Assembly: GCA_964517605.1 (NCBI GenBank)
Contig: CAZFCE010000020.1
Coordinates: 33,735 to 97,734, forward strand
DNA: 64,000 nucleotides
Direction: 5' to 3'
Origin: J095 sp964517605
GTDB lineage: Bacteria > Chloroflexota > Anaerolineae > 4572-78 > J111
The notes beneath the pieces are model-generated. The model saw only the letters and a program-made list of their open reading frames with translations, ran no database searches and had not been told where the DNA came from. Shown piece after piece: positions 49,574-57,641 of this stretch; the stretch's first letter is position 1, and every line of letters starts with the position of its first letter. Made by a program: the position numbers and the translations under genes.

Positions 49574-50929
49574 ATGAACGCGCTGCGCTGGATTGAAAAA
49601 AAGGGAAGGCCGCTGGCCGAAGTGCAACTCGAAGACCGCGAGCTGGCCTGGCGTGGCTTTGTGCTAAACACCGTGCTGCTCAGCCTGATGTTCTTTACCA
49701 CGGTTTACTGCCTGCTCAACCTGCTGTTTTGGTTTGGGGGCATGGATGAAGGCTCGGCGGTAAGCACTTTTTTGGGCGTTTTTATTCTGTCCGGCATCTA
49801 CTGGGTTTCGCGCCGGCGCAGCGTGCAACTGGCCATTTACATTTTCAGCGGGTTTAGCATTCTGGTGAGCTTTGCCTTGAGTTTTGGCTGGGGCGTCACC
49901 GACATCTCGACTAACGCTTTTTATGTGATGGCCATCCTTGAAAACGGTATTTTGTTACGGGGCCGCGCCTTTATGCTGGTCATGAGCGTGCTGGTGCTGG
50001 GCTACCTGTTTTTGGGGCTGTCGCAGCTTTATGGCGTGTTCACGCCGCCGTTTTTTACCCTGTTGGGCGCTAACACCATCAATGTTACGCTGATTTTTAC
50101 CTTTCTCACCGTGTTGGGGCATATCAGTTCGCGGTTGATTGACCGGGTGCTGCTGGATCAAATCACCGAAGCCCGCCGCCGGCAAGAACTGGAAAGCCGG
50201 GCCAAAATTGCCGCCGAGGTGCAGCTAAAAATGCTGCCCGATCGCCCACCGGAGTGCGCCAACTACGATATTGCCGGGCAATGCCTGCCCGCCCGCGATG
50301 TGGGCGGCGACTTTTACAATTATCACCTGCTGCTCAACGGTGATTTGGCCGTAACCATTGGCGATGTTACCGGCAAAGGCATGCCCGCCGCCCTGCTTAT
50401 GGCCATTACCACCGGCATGATTGATAGCCTTATGCCGGCAGCCATTGAGCCGGGCCAACTGCTGGCAACCGTGGCCGCCCGGCTGCATAAACACAGCCAC
50501 ACCAGCGGCCTCAACACGGCCTGTCTGGTGGCCTTTTTTAACCGGGATCGCCTGCGGGTGGCCAACGCCGGTTGCATCAGCCCGCTTATTCGCCGAGCCG
50601 CCGGGCACCTGGAATGGCTGGATGTGGGCGGTTTGCCGCTGGGCGTTAACCAAAAATCCGAAGTTTACCGCCAGGTAGAGGCCGCGCTCTACCCCGGCGA
50701 TTGGGTAATCTTCACCACCGATGGCGTGGTTGAAGCCATGAACGCATCGCGCCAGATTATGGGCTTTAAAAGCCTGGAAAACATCATTGCCGCCGCGCCG
50801 GCTCACACCGCGCTGGCCATGCGCCGGCACATCATTGAGCAGGTGCAGCGTTACCAGAGCGGCCATGAACAAGAAGATGATATCACCGTGGTTGTAGTCC
50901 ACGTTTTGGAGAACAGTTATGTTGCGTAA
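49574..50929 (+). CDS. Membrane PP2C phosphatase of SpoIIE type
   Basis: 451 residues. About six helices (25-200) form an integral membrane sensor half, then a short coiled linker (EARRRQELESRAKIAAEVQ), then the SpoIIE phosphatase domain with metal aspartates in VGGDFYNY, GDVTGKGMPAAL, FTTDGVVEAMN and EDDITVVVV. Such proteins dephosphorylate anti-sigma antagonists; no partner STAS or RsbW-like gene is nearby. Its last 11 bases overlap the next gene, so proline dehydrogenase is coupled to it. Confidence 0.9.
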   Translation: MNALRWIEKKGRPLAEVQLEDRELAWRGFVLNTVLLSLMFFTTVYCLLNLLFWFGGMDEGSAVSTFLGVFILSGIYWVSRRRSVQLAIYIFSGFSILVSFALSFGWGVTDISTNAFYVMAILENGILLRGRAFMLVMSVLVLGYLFLGLSQLYGVFTPPFFTLLGANTINVTLIFTFLTVLGHISSRLIDRVLLDQITEARRRQELESRAKIAAEVQLKMLPDRPPECANYDIAGQCLPARDVGGDFYNYHLLLNGDLAVTIGDVTGKGMPAALLMAITTGMIDSLMPAAIEPGQLLATVAARLHKHSHTSGLNTACLVAFFNRDRLRVANAGCISPLIRRAAGHLEWLDVGGLPLGVNQKSEVYRQVEAALYPGDWVIFTTDGVVEAMNASRQIMGFKSLENIIAAAPAHTALAMRRHIIEQVQRYQSGHEQEDDITVVVVHVLENSYVA

Positions 50930-51848
50930 TTTCTTTATAGGACTCTCAAACAGCGAGTCCGCCGAAAAAGTTGTTATCGGCTTTCCGCCGGCCAAAAAAA
51001 TGGCCCGGCGGTTTATTGCCGGCGAGTCTCTGGCCGATGCGGTGGCGGTGGTTAGAGAACTGAACAGCCGGGGCATCAAGGCCATTTTAAACCACGTTGG
51101 CGAAAGCGTAACCACGCCGCAAGAAGCCGGCGTGGCCGCCGCCGAGGTGCAAACCCTGCTGCAACGCATCCACGCCGAAAAACTCGATGCCGATGTGTCC
51201 ATCAAGCCGTCGCACGTGGGGCTGGGCTTTGGCCGCGATTTTTGCTTTGAAAATATGGCCGATATTGTGCAGGTGGCGCACGAGTTTGGCATTTCGGTAG
51301 AGCTGGACATTGAAGCCAGCGCCGATGTTGATGACACGCTCGATATTTATCACCGCCTGCTCAGCACCTTTGGCGGCGATATCCGGCAGGCGGTGCAAGC
51401 CTACCTGTTCCGCACCCCCGCCGATGTGGAAAAGATTATCGCTCACGGCGGCAGCATCCGGCTGGTAAAGGGCGCGTACCAGGAACCATCTGCCATTGCC
51501 TACCAGGAACGCGCCGATATTAACGCCGCCGCGCTGCGCCTCATTCAATTGATGCTGTCGCCCGCCGCCATTGAAAAAGGCGCGTACCTGGCGCTCGGCT
51601 CGCACGACCCGGTTATCATCGAGGCGCTGCTGCGCGAGGCCAAAGCGCGAAACATTCCATCCGACAAGTTTGAAATCCAAATGCTGCTGGGCGTGCGCCG
51701 CGATGAGCAGCAACGCCTGGCCGACCAGGGCTACCAGATGCGCGTGTACGTGCCTTTTGGCGAAGCCTGGTATCCCTATTTTATGCGCCGCCTGGCCGAG
51801 CGCCCGGCCAACGTATTTTTTATAACGCGGGCCATGTTTGGCGGCTAA
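50919..51848 (+). CDS. Proline dehydrogenase
   Basis: 309 residues, the single-domain form. FAD-dependent oxidation of proline to pyrroline-5-carboxylate at the membrane. Barrel motifs include ADVSIKPSHVGLG, VELDIEASADVDDTLD, RLVKGAYQEP and the substrate helix YVPFGEAWYPYFMRRLAERPAN-like end (VPFGEAWYPYFMRRLAE). The start lies inside the phosphatase gene (11-base overlap). No pyrroline-5-carboxylate dehydrogenase gene is next to it. Confidence 0.93.
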   Translation: MLRNFFIGLSNSESAEKVVIGFPPAKKMARRFIAGESLADAVAVVRELNSRGIKAILNHVGESVTTPQEAGVAAAEVQTLLQRIHAEKLDADVSIKPSHVGLGFGRDFCFENMADIVQVAHEFGISVELDIEASADVDDTLDIYHRLLSTFGGDIRQAVQAYLFRTPADVEKIIAHGGSIRLVKGAYQEPSAIAYQERADINAAALRLIQLMLSPAAIEKGAYLALGSHDPVIIEALLREAKARNIPSDKFEIQMLLGVRRDEQQRLADQGYQMRVYVPFGEAWYPYFMRRLAERPANVFFITRAMFGG

Positions 51849-51864
51849 AAGGATGGCCAATTTT

Positions 51865-52632
51865 ATGACCGAACAACCGTTGGCCGGGCGGGTGGCGCTG
51901 ATTACCGGCTCGTCGCGGGGTATTGGCCGGGCCGTTGCGCTGGAACTGGCCCGCCGGGGCGCTGATATTGTGGTGCATTATCTGCGTAAAAAAAGCGCCG
52001 CCGCCGCCGTAACCGCCGAAATCGAGGCGCTGGGCCGCCGGGCCGTTGCCATTAAAGCCAATCTGGCCGAAGCCGATCAGATTGACCGGCTATTCAATCA
52101 AATTGAAGCCGAATTTGGCCGCTGCGATATTTTGGTGGGCAACGCCGCCAGCGGCACGCCCCAAAATATTCTGGATATTACCGACAAGCACTGGGATTGG
52201 ACGATGGACGTGAATGCGCGGGCGGTGTTGCGCTGCGTGCAGCGGGCCGCGCCGCTCATGGCTAAAAACGGCTGGGGGCGGGTGGTTAATATTACCAGCC
52301 CCGGCAGCACCCGGGTGCTGCCCCATTACGCCGTGATTGGCGTTTCTAAAGCGGCGCTGGAGGCGTTAACCCGCTATCTGGCGGTGGAATTAGCGCCCCA
52401 AGGCATCATTGTCAATGCCGTTTCACCGGGGCTGGTCAACACCGATGCCATTGCCGCGTTTCCCATAGATTTGCAGCAGGTGTTTGAATACGCCGCCAAT
52501 CGCGCCCCGGCGGGCCGGCTGGTTACGCCGCAGGATGTGGCCGGAGCGGTGGCGTTTCTCTGCTCCAACGAAGCCGCCATGATTGTGGGGCAAACCCTGC
52601 TTATTGACGGGGGCTATAATCTGCTGGTGTGA
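51865..52632 (+). CDS. fabL: Enoyl-ACP reductase III (FabL-type SDR)
   Basis: 255 residues from ATG 51865; AAGGA lies about 11 bases upstream, ATG 51853 is an alternative. Rossmann motif LITGSSRGIGR. The catalytic pair is Tyr155 and Lys162 (HYAVIGVSKAALEAL), that is Y-x6-K as in enoyl-ACP reductases instead of Y-x3-K of ordinary SDRs. Segments NAASG, HWDWTM, YLAVELAPQGIIVNAVS, GQTLLIDGG follow the Bacillus subtilis FabL pattern closely. It would reduce enoyl-ACP with NADPH in fatty-acid synthesis and be insensitive to triclosan like FabL. The 3' end overlaps the SRAP gene on the other strand by 32 bases. Confidence 0.82.
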   Translation: MTEQPLAGRVALITGSSRGIGRAVALELARRGADIVVHYLRKKSAAAAVTAEIEALGRRAVAIKANLAEADQIDRLFNQIEAEFGRCDILVGNAASGTPQNILDITDKHWDWTMDVNARAVLRCVQRAAPLMAKNGWGRVVNITSPGSTRVLPHYAVIGVSKAALEALTRYLAVELAPQGIIVNAVSPGLVNTDAIAAFPIDLQQVFEYAANRAPAGRLVTPQDVAGAVAFLCSNEAAMIVGQTLLIDGGYNLLV

Positions 52633-53293
52633 GCGGGGCAATGCACTCCGGTCGGTCATAGCGCGGGTTATTCACCACGGCGGCTACCGGGTAGGCCGCC
52701 ATCTGTTCGGCGGGGTAGGGGGCCAGCAGGGTTTGCAGCCGCTCCGGTTTTTGTTCGGCGGGGTCAAGCCATTGCTCGTAAGCGGCGGGCGGTAAAATCA
52801 CCGGCATCCGGTTGTGAATTTTGGCCATCAACTCGTTGGGCGTGGTGGTGATGATGGCGCAACTCAGCACCTCGTCGCCGTGCGGTGAGTACCACTGTTC
52901 CCACAACCCGGCAAAGGCAAACGGCTCCCGCGATTCCAGTTGAATATACAGCGGGGTTTTGCTCTTGTCGGCGTTGGCACGCCACTCGTAAAAACCATCG
53001 GCCAGCACCAGGCAGCGCCGCCGCCGGTAGGCCGCCCGAAACGAAGGTTTTTCGGCCAGGGTTTCGGCGCGGGCGTTGATTAGCCGGCTGCCAACGGCCA
53101 CTTCTTTGGCCCACGATGGAATCAGCCCCCAGCTAAAAAAATCAATTTTGCGCGTGCCGGTGTTGGCCACCACCGCCACCGGCTGGCTGGGCGCAATGTT
53201 GTAACGCGGTATAAACTCCGCCGGTGGCGCAAACTGAACAAACGCCTCGGCCAGTTGTTGGGCATTTTTGGCTAACGTAAACCGTCCGCACAT
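52601..53293 (-). CDS. SRAP/HMCES-type abasic-site DNA-protein crosslink protein (YedK-like)
   Basis: 230 residues from ATG 53293; AAGGAG lies 8 bases upstream and this start places the catalytic cysteine at position 2 (MCGRFTL), as required after Met removal. Other active-site blocks: RYNIAPSQ, WGLIPSWA, NARAET, RCLVLADGFYEW, and the His in KIHNRMP. It caps abasic sites in single-stranded DNA. It converges on fabL and their coding ends overlap by 32 bases. Confidence 0.93.
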   Translation of the reverse strand: MCGRFTLAKNAQQLAEAFVQFAPPAEFIPRYNIAPSQPVAVVANTGTRKIDFFSWGLIPSWAKEVAVGSRLINARAETLAEKPSFRAAYRRRRCLVLADGFYEWRANADKSKTPLYIQLESREPFAFAGLWEQWYSPHGDEVLSCAIITTTPNELMAKIHNRMPVILPPAAYEQWLDPAEQKPERLQTLLAPYPAEQMAAYPVAAVVNNPRYDRPECIAPLTPADYSPRQ

Positions 53294-53327
53294 TGATGAT
53301 CTCCTTGAAAATAACATTTTAGCGCAG

Positions 53328-53376
53328 GGGCGACCACGAGGGTCGCCCGGTTTTAGGGCGGGTGCAAGGCCCGCCC
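53328..53376. repeat. Two REP-like palindromes
   Basis: GGGCGACC, five bases, GGTCGCCC (53328-53348), then GGGCGGG, seven bases, CCCGCCC (53356-53376), in the 268-base gap upstream of the SRAP gene. Confidence 0.65.
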
Positions 53377-53408
53377 CTACTCCAAAAATAAGGGTTTGGG
53401 AGTCTGAT

Positions 53409-53541
53409 TACCTGGCAGTTTTTAATACGAATGGTACAAATGAAGCGAATGGCGCGAATATTGTATAAAAAATTCGTATTATTCGCCCAATTCGTATTAT
53501 TCGCGTTAAGGGTTTGAACTTTATGCTTAAAGTGTCAGGTA
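53409..53541. repeat. MITE-like intergenic repeat, copy 2, with terminal inverted repeats
   Basis: 133 bases. Left end TACCTGGCAGTTTTTAA, right end on the opposite strand TACCTGACACTTTAA, so the ends are imperfect inverted repeats. Inside are AT-rich ATTCG-type repeats (AATTCGTATTATTCG twice). No coding capacity. Homologous to 8681-8796. Confidence 0.6.
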
Positions 53542-53561
53542 GCTAATTTGGGAGTAGATTT

Positions 53562-54032
53562 TTAACTCTTTTGACCCGCTTCAACCAGTTTTTTCAGGGT
53601 TTCCAGGCTGCGCCGGATTTCTCGTTGAGTGGCGGCCTGCCGCCCCAGCCGATCCAGCAGATTGCCAAAAAAACCGTGCGGCTGGTAATCCCAAATCCAG
53701 GTAAAGCGCGTGCCGTTGCCCACCGCGTTAAATTCCCAGCTCAGTTCGCTGCCGGCGGCAAACGGGCTGCTGCCGGCGGTATCAATGGCCCGCAGCCGTA
53801 GCGCCGCCGGCGGTTGGTATTCCGTTACCTCGGCTTCCCAACTGAACACCGCGCCGCCGCCAAACCGGGCATCAAACCGCAGCAACGCGCCGCGCCGCAA
53901 CGGTGCCGGCGAGAGCAGTTCCACGCCGGTTATCTGAGCAGCCCAATTGGGCCAGCCGGCGGCATCGTGGCAAAACCGGAATACATCGCCCCGGAGAGCG
54001 TTAATATCAATGGATTCTTTAATGCGCGGCAT
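53562..54032 (-). CDS. SRPBCC-fold (polyketide cyclase/dehydrase-like) protein
   Basis: 156 residues from ATG 54032; AGGAT is 3 bases and AAGGA 9 bases upstream. The frame stays open far upstream, but that part is the shadow of hemW and is not similar to anything. The fold is a START/SRPBCC helix-grip (IDINALRGDVFRFCHDAAGWPNW, then alternating strands, then a long C-terminal helix). Members bind lipids or aromatic ligands; ligand unknown. It diverges from hemW. Confidence 0.75.
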   Translation of the reverse strand: MPRIKESIDINALRGDVFRFCHDAAGWPNWAAQITGVELLSPAPLRRGALLRFDARFGGGAVFSWEAEVTEYQPPAALRLRAIDTAGSSPFAAGSELSWEFNAVGNGTRFTWIWDYQPHGFFGNLLDRLGRQAATQREIRRSLETLKKLVEAGQKS

Positions 54033-54100
54033 AATCCTGTCCTTGTGCGGGTGTGATGCCGGTATTGTACTAAAAACTGCGCCGGTAGCCAATGCCCGCC

Positions 54101-54128
54101 TTGCGGCCTTGTCTGCCGGTGTTATAAT
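54101..54128 (+). promoter_or_regulatory. Promoter of hemW
   Basis: TTGCGG (54101-54106), 16 bases, perfect TATAAT (54123-54128), in the divergent region between the SRPBCC gene and hemW. Confidence 0.55.
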
Positions 54129-54159
54129 GCGGCGATTAAATTGTAATCGAGGCGTTGGT

Positions 54160-54189
54160 ATGACCCCAAACCGGCGCGGCGCGGTATGA
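54160..54189 (+). CDS. Nine-codon leader ORF coupled to hemW
   Basis: ATG 54160 has GAGG about 7 bases upstream and encodes MTPNRRGAV; its TGA overlaps the hemW ATG as ATGA. hemW itself has no visible ribosome site. Translational coupling is likely, or it is only the consequence of GC-rich sequence. Confidence 0.4.
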   Translation: MTPNRRGAV

Positions 54190-55382
54190 GCGCCCTGGGC
54201 CTGTATCTTCATATTCCGTGGTGCGTAACGCGCTGCATTTATTGTGATTTTAACACCTACGTTGAGGGCGACTCGGCGCTGAAGGCGCATTACCACGCCG
54301 CCCTGCTGCGCGAAATCCGCGAAACCGGCGCGGCGTTGGGCCGCCCGCCGCTGAATACCGTTTTCTTTGGCGGCGGCACGCCCACCACGCTGCCGCCCGC
54401 CCAACTGGTTGAACTGGTTGAGGCCGTGCGCGCCGCTTTTCGGCTGCATCCCGCCGCCGAAATCACCACCGAGGCCAACCCCGGCACGGTTTCGGTGGAT
54501 TATTTGTGCCACATCCGGCAGGGTGGCATTAACCGGCTGTCGCTGGGTGTGCAAAGCTTCAATAACGCGGAACTGGCCTTTCTCAGCCGGTTGCACAACG
54601 CCGATGCCGCCCGGCAGGCGGTGGTAGCCGCCCGCGCCGCCGGTTTTGAGAACATCAGCCTGGATTTGATATTTAACCTGCCGCAGCAAACGCCGGCGCA
54701 ATGGCAATTTAACCTGCGCGAGGCGCTCAATCTGGAGCCGGACCATTTTTCAATCTACTCGCTGATTGTTGAGCCGGGCACGCCGCTGCACCGGCAGGTG
54801 GCGCAGGGCCTCACGCCGGTGCCGGACGACGATGTAGCCGCCGATATGTACGCCGCCACCATTGACACGCTGGGCGCGGCGGGTTTTAGCCACTATGAAA
54901 TTTCTAATTGGGCGCGCCGCCACGGCGAAGCCGATTGGCAAACGCCCCAACTGGCGGCGGCGCACAATTTAATCTACTGGCGCAACCAGCCTTATCTGGG
55001 GTTGGGCGCGGGCGCGGTGGGCACGTTTAACGGGCAGCGCTGGGCCAATGTCAAGCGCCCGCAGGCGTACATTAAGCGGGTGGAAGCCGGCGGCGGGTTG
55101 GGGCCGGCCCGCGATGAGCGCACGTTTGAGGTTATTGACCCCGCCACGGCCCGCGCCGAGCAGATGATGCTGGGCTTGCGGCTGCTGCGCGAAGGGGTGA
55201 GCGCCGCTGAATTTGAGGCGCGGTTTGGCGTGGCGCTGACCGGACAATTTGAGGCCGCCATTGCCGCCGGGGTGCGCCGCCAACTGCTGGAATGGGTTGA
55301 CAGCCCTGCCGGGGCGCGGTTGCGGCTCACGCGGGCGGGCCGTTTTTTGGCCAATCAGGTGGTGGTTGAGTTTATGGCGTAG
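54186..55382 (+). CDS. hemW: HemW, haem chaperone of the radical-SAM coproporphyrinogen oxidase family
   Basis: 398 residues. Starts with LGLYLHIPWCVTRCIYCDF; the radical-SAM cysteines are CVTRCIYC, without the extra Cys of true HemN. FFGGGTPTTL, GVQSF, LDLIFNLPQQT and HYEISNWAR follow. The protein family delivers haem; it is usually not a coproporphyrinogen oxidase, although a role in anaerobic haem synthesis cannot be ruled out. C-terminal HemN-type winged helix is present. Confidence 0.9.
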   Translation: MSALGLYLHIPWCVTRCIYCDFNTYVEGDSALKAHYHAALLREIRETGAALGRPPLNTVFFGGGTPTTLPPAQLVELVEAVRAAFRLHPAAEITTEANPGTVSVDYLCHIRQGGINRLSLGVQSFNNAELAFLSRLHNADAARQAVVAARAAGFENISLDLIFNLPQQTPAQWQFNLREALNLEPDHFSIYSLIVEPGTPLHRQVAQGLTPVPDDDVAADMYAATIDTLGAAGFSHYEISNWARRHGEADWQTPQLAAAHNLIYWRNQPYLGLGAGAVGTFNGQRWANVKRPQAYIKRVEAGGGLGPARDERTFEVIDPATARAEQMMLGLRLLREGVSAAEFEARFGVALTGQFEAAIAAGVRRQLLEWVDSPAGARLRLTRAGRFLANQVVVEFMA

Positions 55383-55434
55383 CAAGCAGTAAGTAAGAAA
55401 TTTTGAAAATTATTACTTTTGGAGGTAACTGAGT

Positions 55435-56079
55435 ATGACCATTGCCCAATTTGAGGCGCATCTGACTCCGGCGGAGTTGGAGTTGTTTGCCGGATTAACC
55501 AGCCCGGCTAAAATTCAAACCTTTTTAAACGATACCCCCTACAGCGCCGAAAGCATAAACCGCTGCCCGCTGGATGTTTTGCGTAACCGCCAGGCGCACT
55601 GTCTGGATGGCGCGTTGTTTGCGGCGGCGGCGTTGCGCCGGCTGGGGTATCCTCCCCTGATTTTGGACATGCTGCCGGAGCCGGACACCGACGACGACCA
55701 CCTGCTGGCGCTTTTTCGGCAGGATGGTTACTGGGGGGCGGTGGCCAAATCCAATTACGTGGGGCTGCGCTTTCGGGAGGCGATTCACCGCAACCTGCGC
55801 GAGCTGGTGCTCTCTTATTTTGAGGATTATTACAACGTTAAAGGGCAAAAAACGCTGCGGGGGTACACCCGTCCGGTTAATTTGCAATCGTTTGACAAGT
55901 TTGGCTGGATGTGGAGCAACGAAGGCGCGGACGCCGTAGAGCGTTATTTGTGGCGGTTAAAGCCAATCTCGTTGTTGAGCGCGGCGATGGTGGCCAACCT
56001 GTCGCCACTGGATGACCTGGCCTTTGAATCTGGCCGGTTGGGCGTTAACGAGGCCGGGTTGTTCCAGCCCAAGGCTTAA
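55435..56079 (+). CDS. Transglutaminase-like cysteine-hydrolase fold protein
   Basis: 214 residues. NRQAHCLDGALFAAAALRR places a Cys at the start of a helix, and a His follows in DTDDDHLLALF, then YWGAVAKSN; this is the Cys-His order of the transglutaminase-like fold. No signal peptide. GGAGG precedes the start at normal distance. Its stop lies 3 bases from the stop of rimO on the other strand. Substrate is unknown. Confidence 0.7.
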   Translation: MTIAQFEAHLTPAELELFAGLTSPAKIQTFLNDTPYSAESINRCPLDVLRNRQAHCLDGALFAAAALRRLGYPPLILDMLPEPDTDDDHLLALFRQDGYWGAVAKSNYVGLRFREAIHRNLRELVLSYFEDYYNVKGQKTLRGYTRPVNLQSFDKFGWMWSNEGADAVERYLWRLKPISLLSAAMVANLSPLDDLAFESGRLGVNEAGLFQPKA

Positions 56080-56082
56080 CGG

Positions 56083-57459
56083 CTACAGCACCAGCAGCGG
56101 CTCATCCGCGGGCATGGCGGTTAAATCGTATTCCATTGCGCCGGTAATTAACACCGACGTCATGCGCCCCACCGGCAGCTCTTTTTCTACCACCACCAGG
56201 CCGTCAATTTCCGGGGCATCGCGGTAGCTGCGGGCCAGGCTGATGCCGTTATCCACGCCTTCTACCAGCACCGGGAGCCGCCGGCCCACCAACTGCTGGT
56301 TGCGCCGCAGCGAAATGGGCTGCTGAAACGCCATCAGCCGTTCCCAGCGGGCTTGCCGGGTGGCGGCATCAATTTGGTTGGGCAACTCAAAGGCGGGCGT
56401 GCCCGGCTCCGGTGAAAAGGTAAAGGCCCCGGCCCGGTCAAACTCTACAGCGGCCATAAAATCGAGCAGCCCCGCAAATTCGGCTTCGGTTTCGCCGGGG
56501 TAGCCCACAATAAAGGTGGTGCGCAGCACGGCCTGGGGCATGGCCCGGCGGTAATCCTCCAGCCAGCGAACAAGTTTGTCTACGTTGTGGGGCCGGCGCA
56601 TGCGTTTGAGCGTGTCGGGGTGGCCGTGTTGCAGCGGCATGTCAATATACGGCAAAATAGCCGGATGCGCGGCCATCACCTCAATGAGGCGCTGGCTGGC
56701 GTGACCGGGGTAGGCGTACATTAGCCGCCACCAGGCAATATCCGGCGCGGTGGCCACCAGTTGCTCCAGCAGGGCGGGCAGGCCATCCGGCTCGCCCCAG
56801 TCGCGCCCGTAGGCGGTGGTATCCTGGGCAATCAGAATAATTTCCTGCACGCCGGCGGCTTGCAGCCGTTGCGCTTCGGCCAGCAGGTGCGCCTGGGGGC
56901 GGCTGCGGTTTGGCCCTTTAAAACTGGGAATGGTGCAAAAGGCGCACGGCGCCGAGCAGCCATCGCTGATTTTTAGGTAGGCGCTGGCCCGGCCCCGTTC
57001 AACCTGTTGCCGGTTTAAGGCGATGGTTTCCAGCGGCGTGTCGCCTACTTCGGGCAGGTGGTACAGCGGCCCCGGTTTGGTGTGGGCGCGAAGCTGCTGG
57101 ATAAACGGCACAATATCGGCCCACGAGCGCGTGCCAATCAGCCCGTCCAGCCCCGGCACCTGCTCGGTAACTTCGCGGCCAAACCGCTGGGCCATGCAGC
57201 CGGCGGCAATTAAAAGCTGATTTTTGCGTTTAAGGCCGGCCAGTTCTTGCAGCGCCTCAATGGATTCCGCTTTGGCGGCCTGCAAAAAACCGCAGGTGTT
57301 CACCACCAGCACGTCGGCGTGGCGCGGATTGGTGGTGCTGCGGTAGTTGGCTTGCAGCAACATCTCGCTGATGCCTTCGCTATCCACAATGTTTTTGGGG
57401 CAGCCCAATGTTAGCAGGTAAAAAGTTGGCGGCGCGGCTTTTGCCGGTTTTTTGCTCAT
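56083..57459 (-). CDS. rimO: Ribosomal protein S12 methylthiotransferase RimO
   Basis: 458 residues. Motifs are the RimO-type LGCPKNIVDSE, NTCGF and AAGCMAQR for the auxiliary cluster, and CSAPCAFCTIP for the radical-SAM cluster, followed by a TRAM domain. It adds a methylthio group to an aspartate of S12. The PKN after the first Cys separates it from MtaB and MiaB. Normal length. Confidence 0.95.
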   Translation of the reverse strand: MSKKPAKAAPPTFYLLTLGCPKNIVDSEGISEMLLQANYRSTTNPRHADVLVVNTCGFLQAAKAESIEALQELAGLKRKNQLLIAAGCMAQRFGREVTEQVPGLDGLIGTRSWADIVPFIQQLRAHTKPGPLYHLPEVGDTPLETIALNRQQVERGRASAYLKISDGCSAPCAFCTIPSFKGPNRSRPQAHLLAEAQRLQAAGVQEIILIAQDTTAYGRDWGEPDGLPALLEQLVATAPDIAWWRLMYAYPGHASQRLIEVMAAHPAILPYIDMPLQHGHPDTLKRMRRPHNVDKLVRWLEDYRRAMPQAVLRTTFIVGYPGETEAEFAGLLDFMAAVEFDRAGAFTFSPEPGTPAFELPNQIDAATRQARWERLMAFQQPISLRRNQQLVGRRLPVLVEGVDNGISLARSYRDAPEIDGLVVVEKELPVGRMTSVLITGAMEYDLTAMPADEPLLVL

Positions 57460-57583
57460 AACCTATCCCGATGGTGCTTGAAAGCGAGAAAAATCGCCCG
57501 GATTTATCCCGCTTGCTCCCAACCGTGGTCACGGTTGGCGGCGGACAAAAATCAATCCTGAGATTGTAAACACAAACCGGATA

Positions 57584-57612
57584 TTTTCAAATCCGGCGGC
57601 GTTGGCTACAAT
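57584..57612 (+). promoter_or_regulatory. Promoter of the RsmF-like gene
   Basis: TTTTCA (57584-57589), 17 bases, TACAAT (57607-57612); start codon 30 bases further, with GGAG 5 bases before it. Confidence 0.6.
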
Positions 57613-57641
57613 CCGGGGAAATTTTATCTAATTGGAGTTTT

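Noticed and set aside
50225..51337. Long minus-strand frame of 370 codons
   Set aside because: It lies entirely opposite the SpoIIE and proline dehydrogenase genes and has the His/Gly/Arg-rich composition of antisense frames in GC-rich DNA.
53562..54746. A 394-residue minus-strand protein continuing upstream of the SRPBCC gene
   Set aside because: The extra N-terminal part is the antisense of hemW, low in recognisable structure; the internal ATG at 54032 has a ribosome site and begins the known fold.
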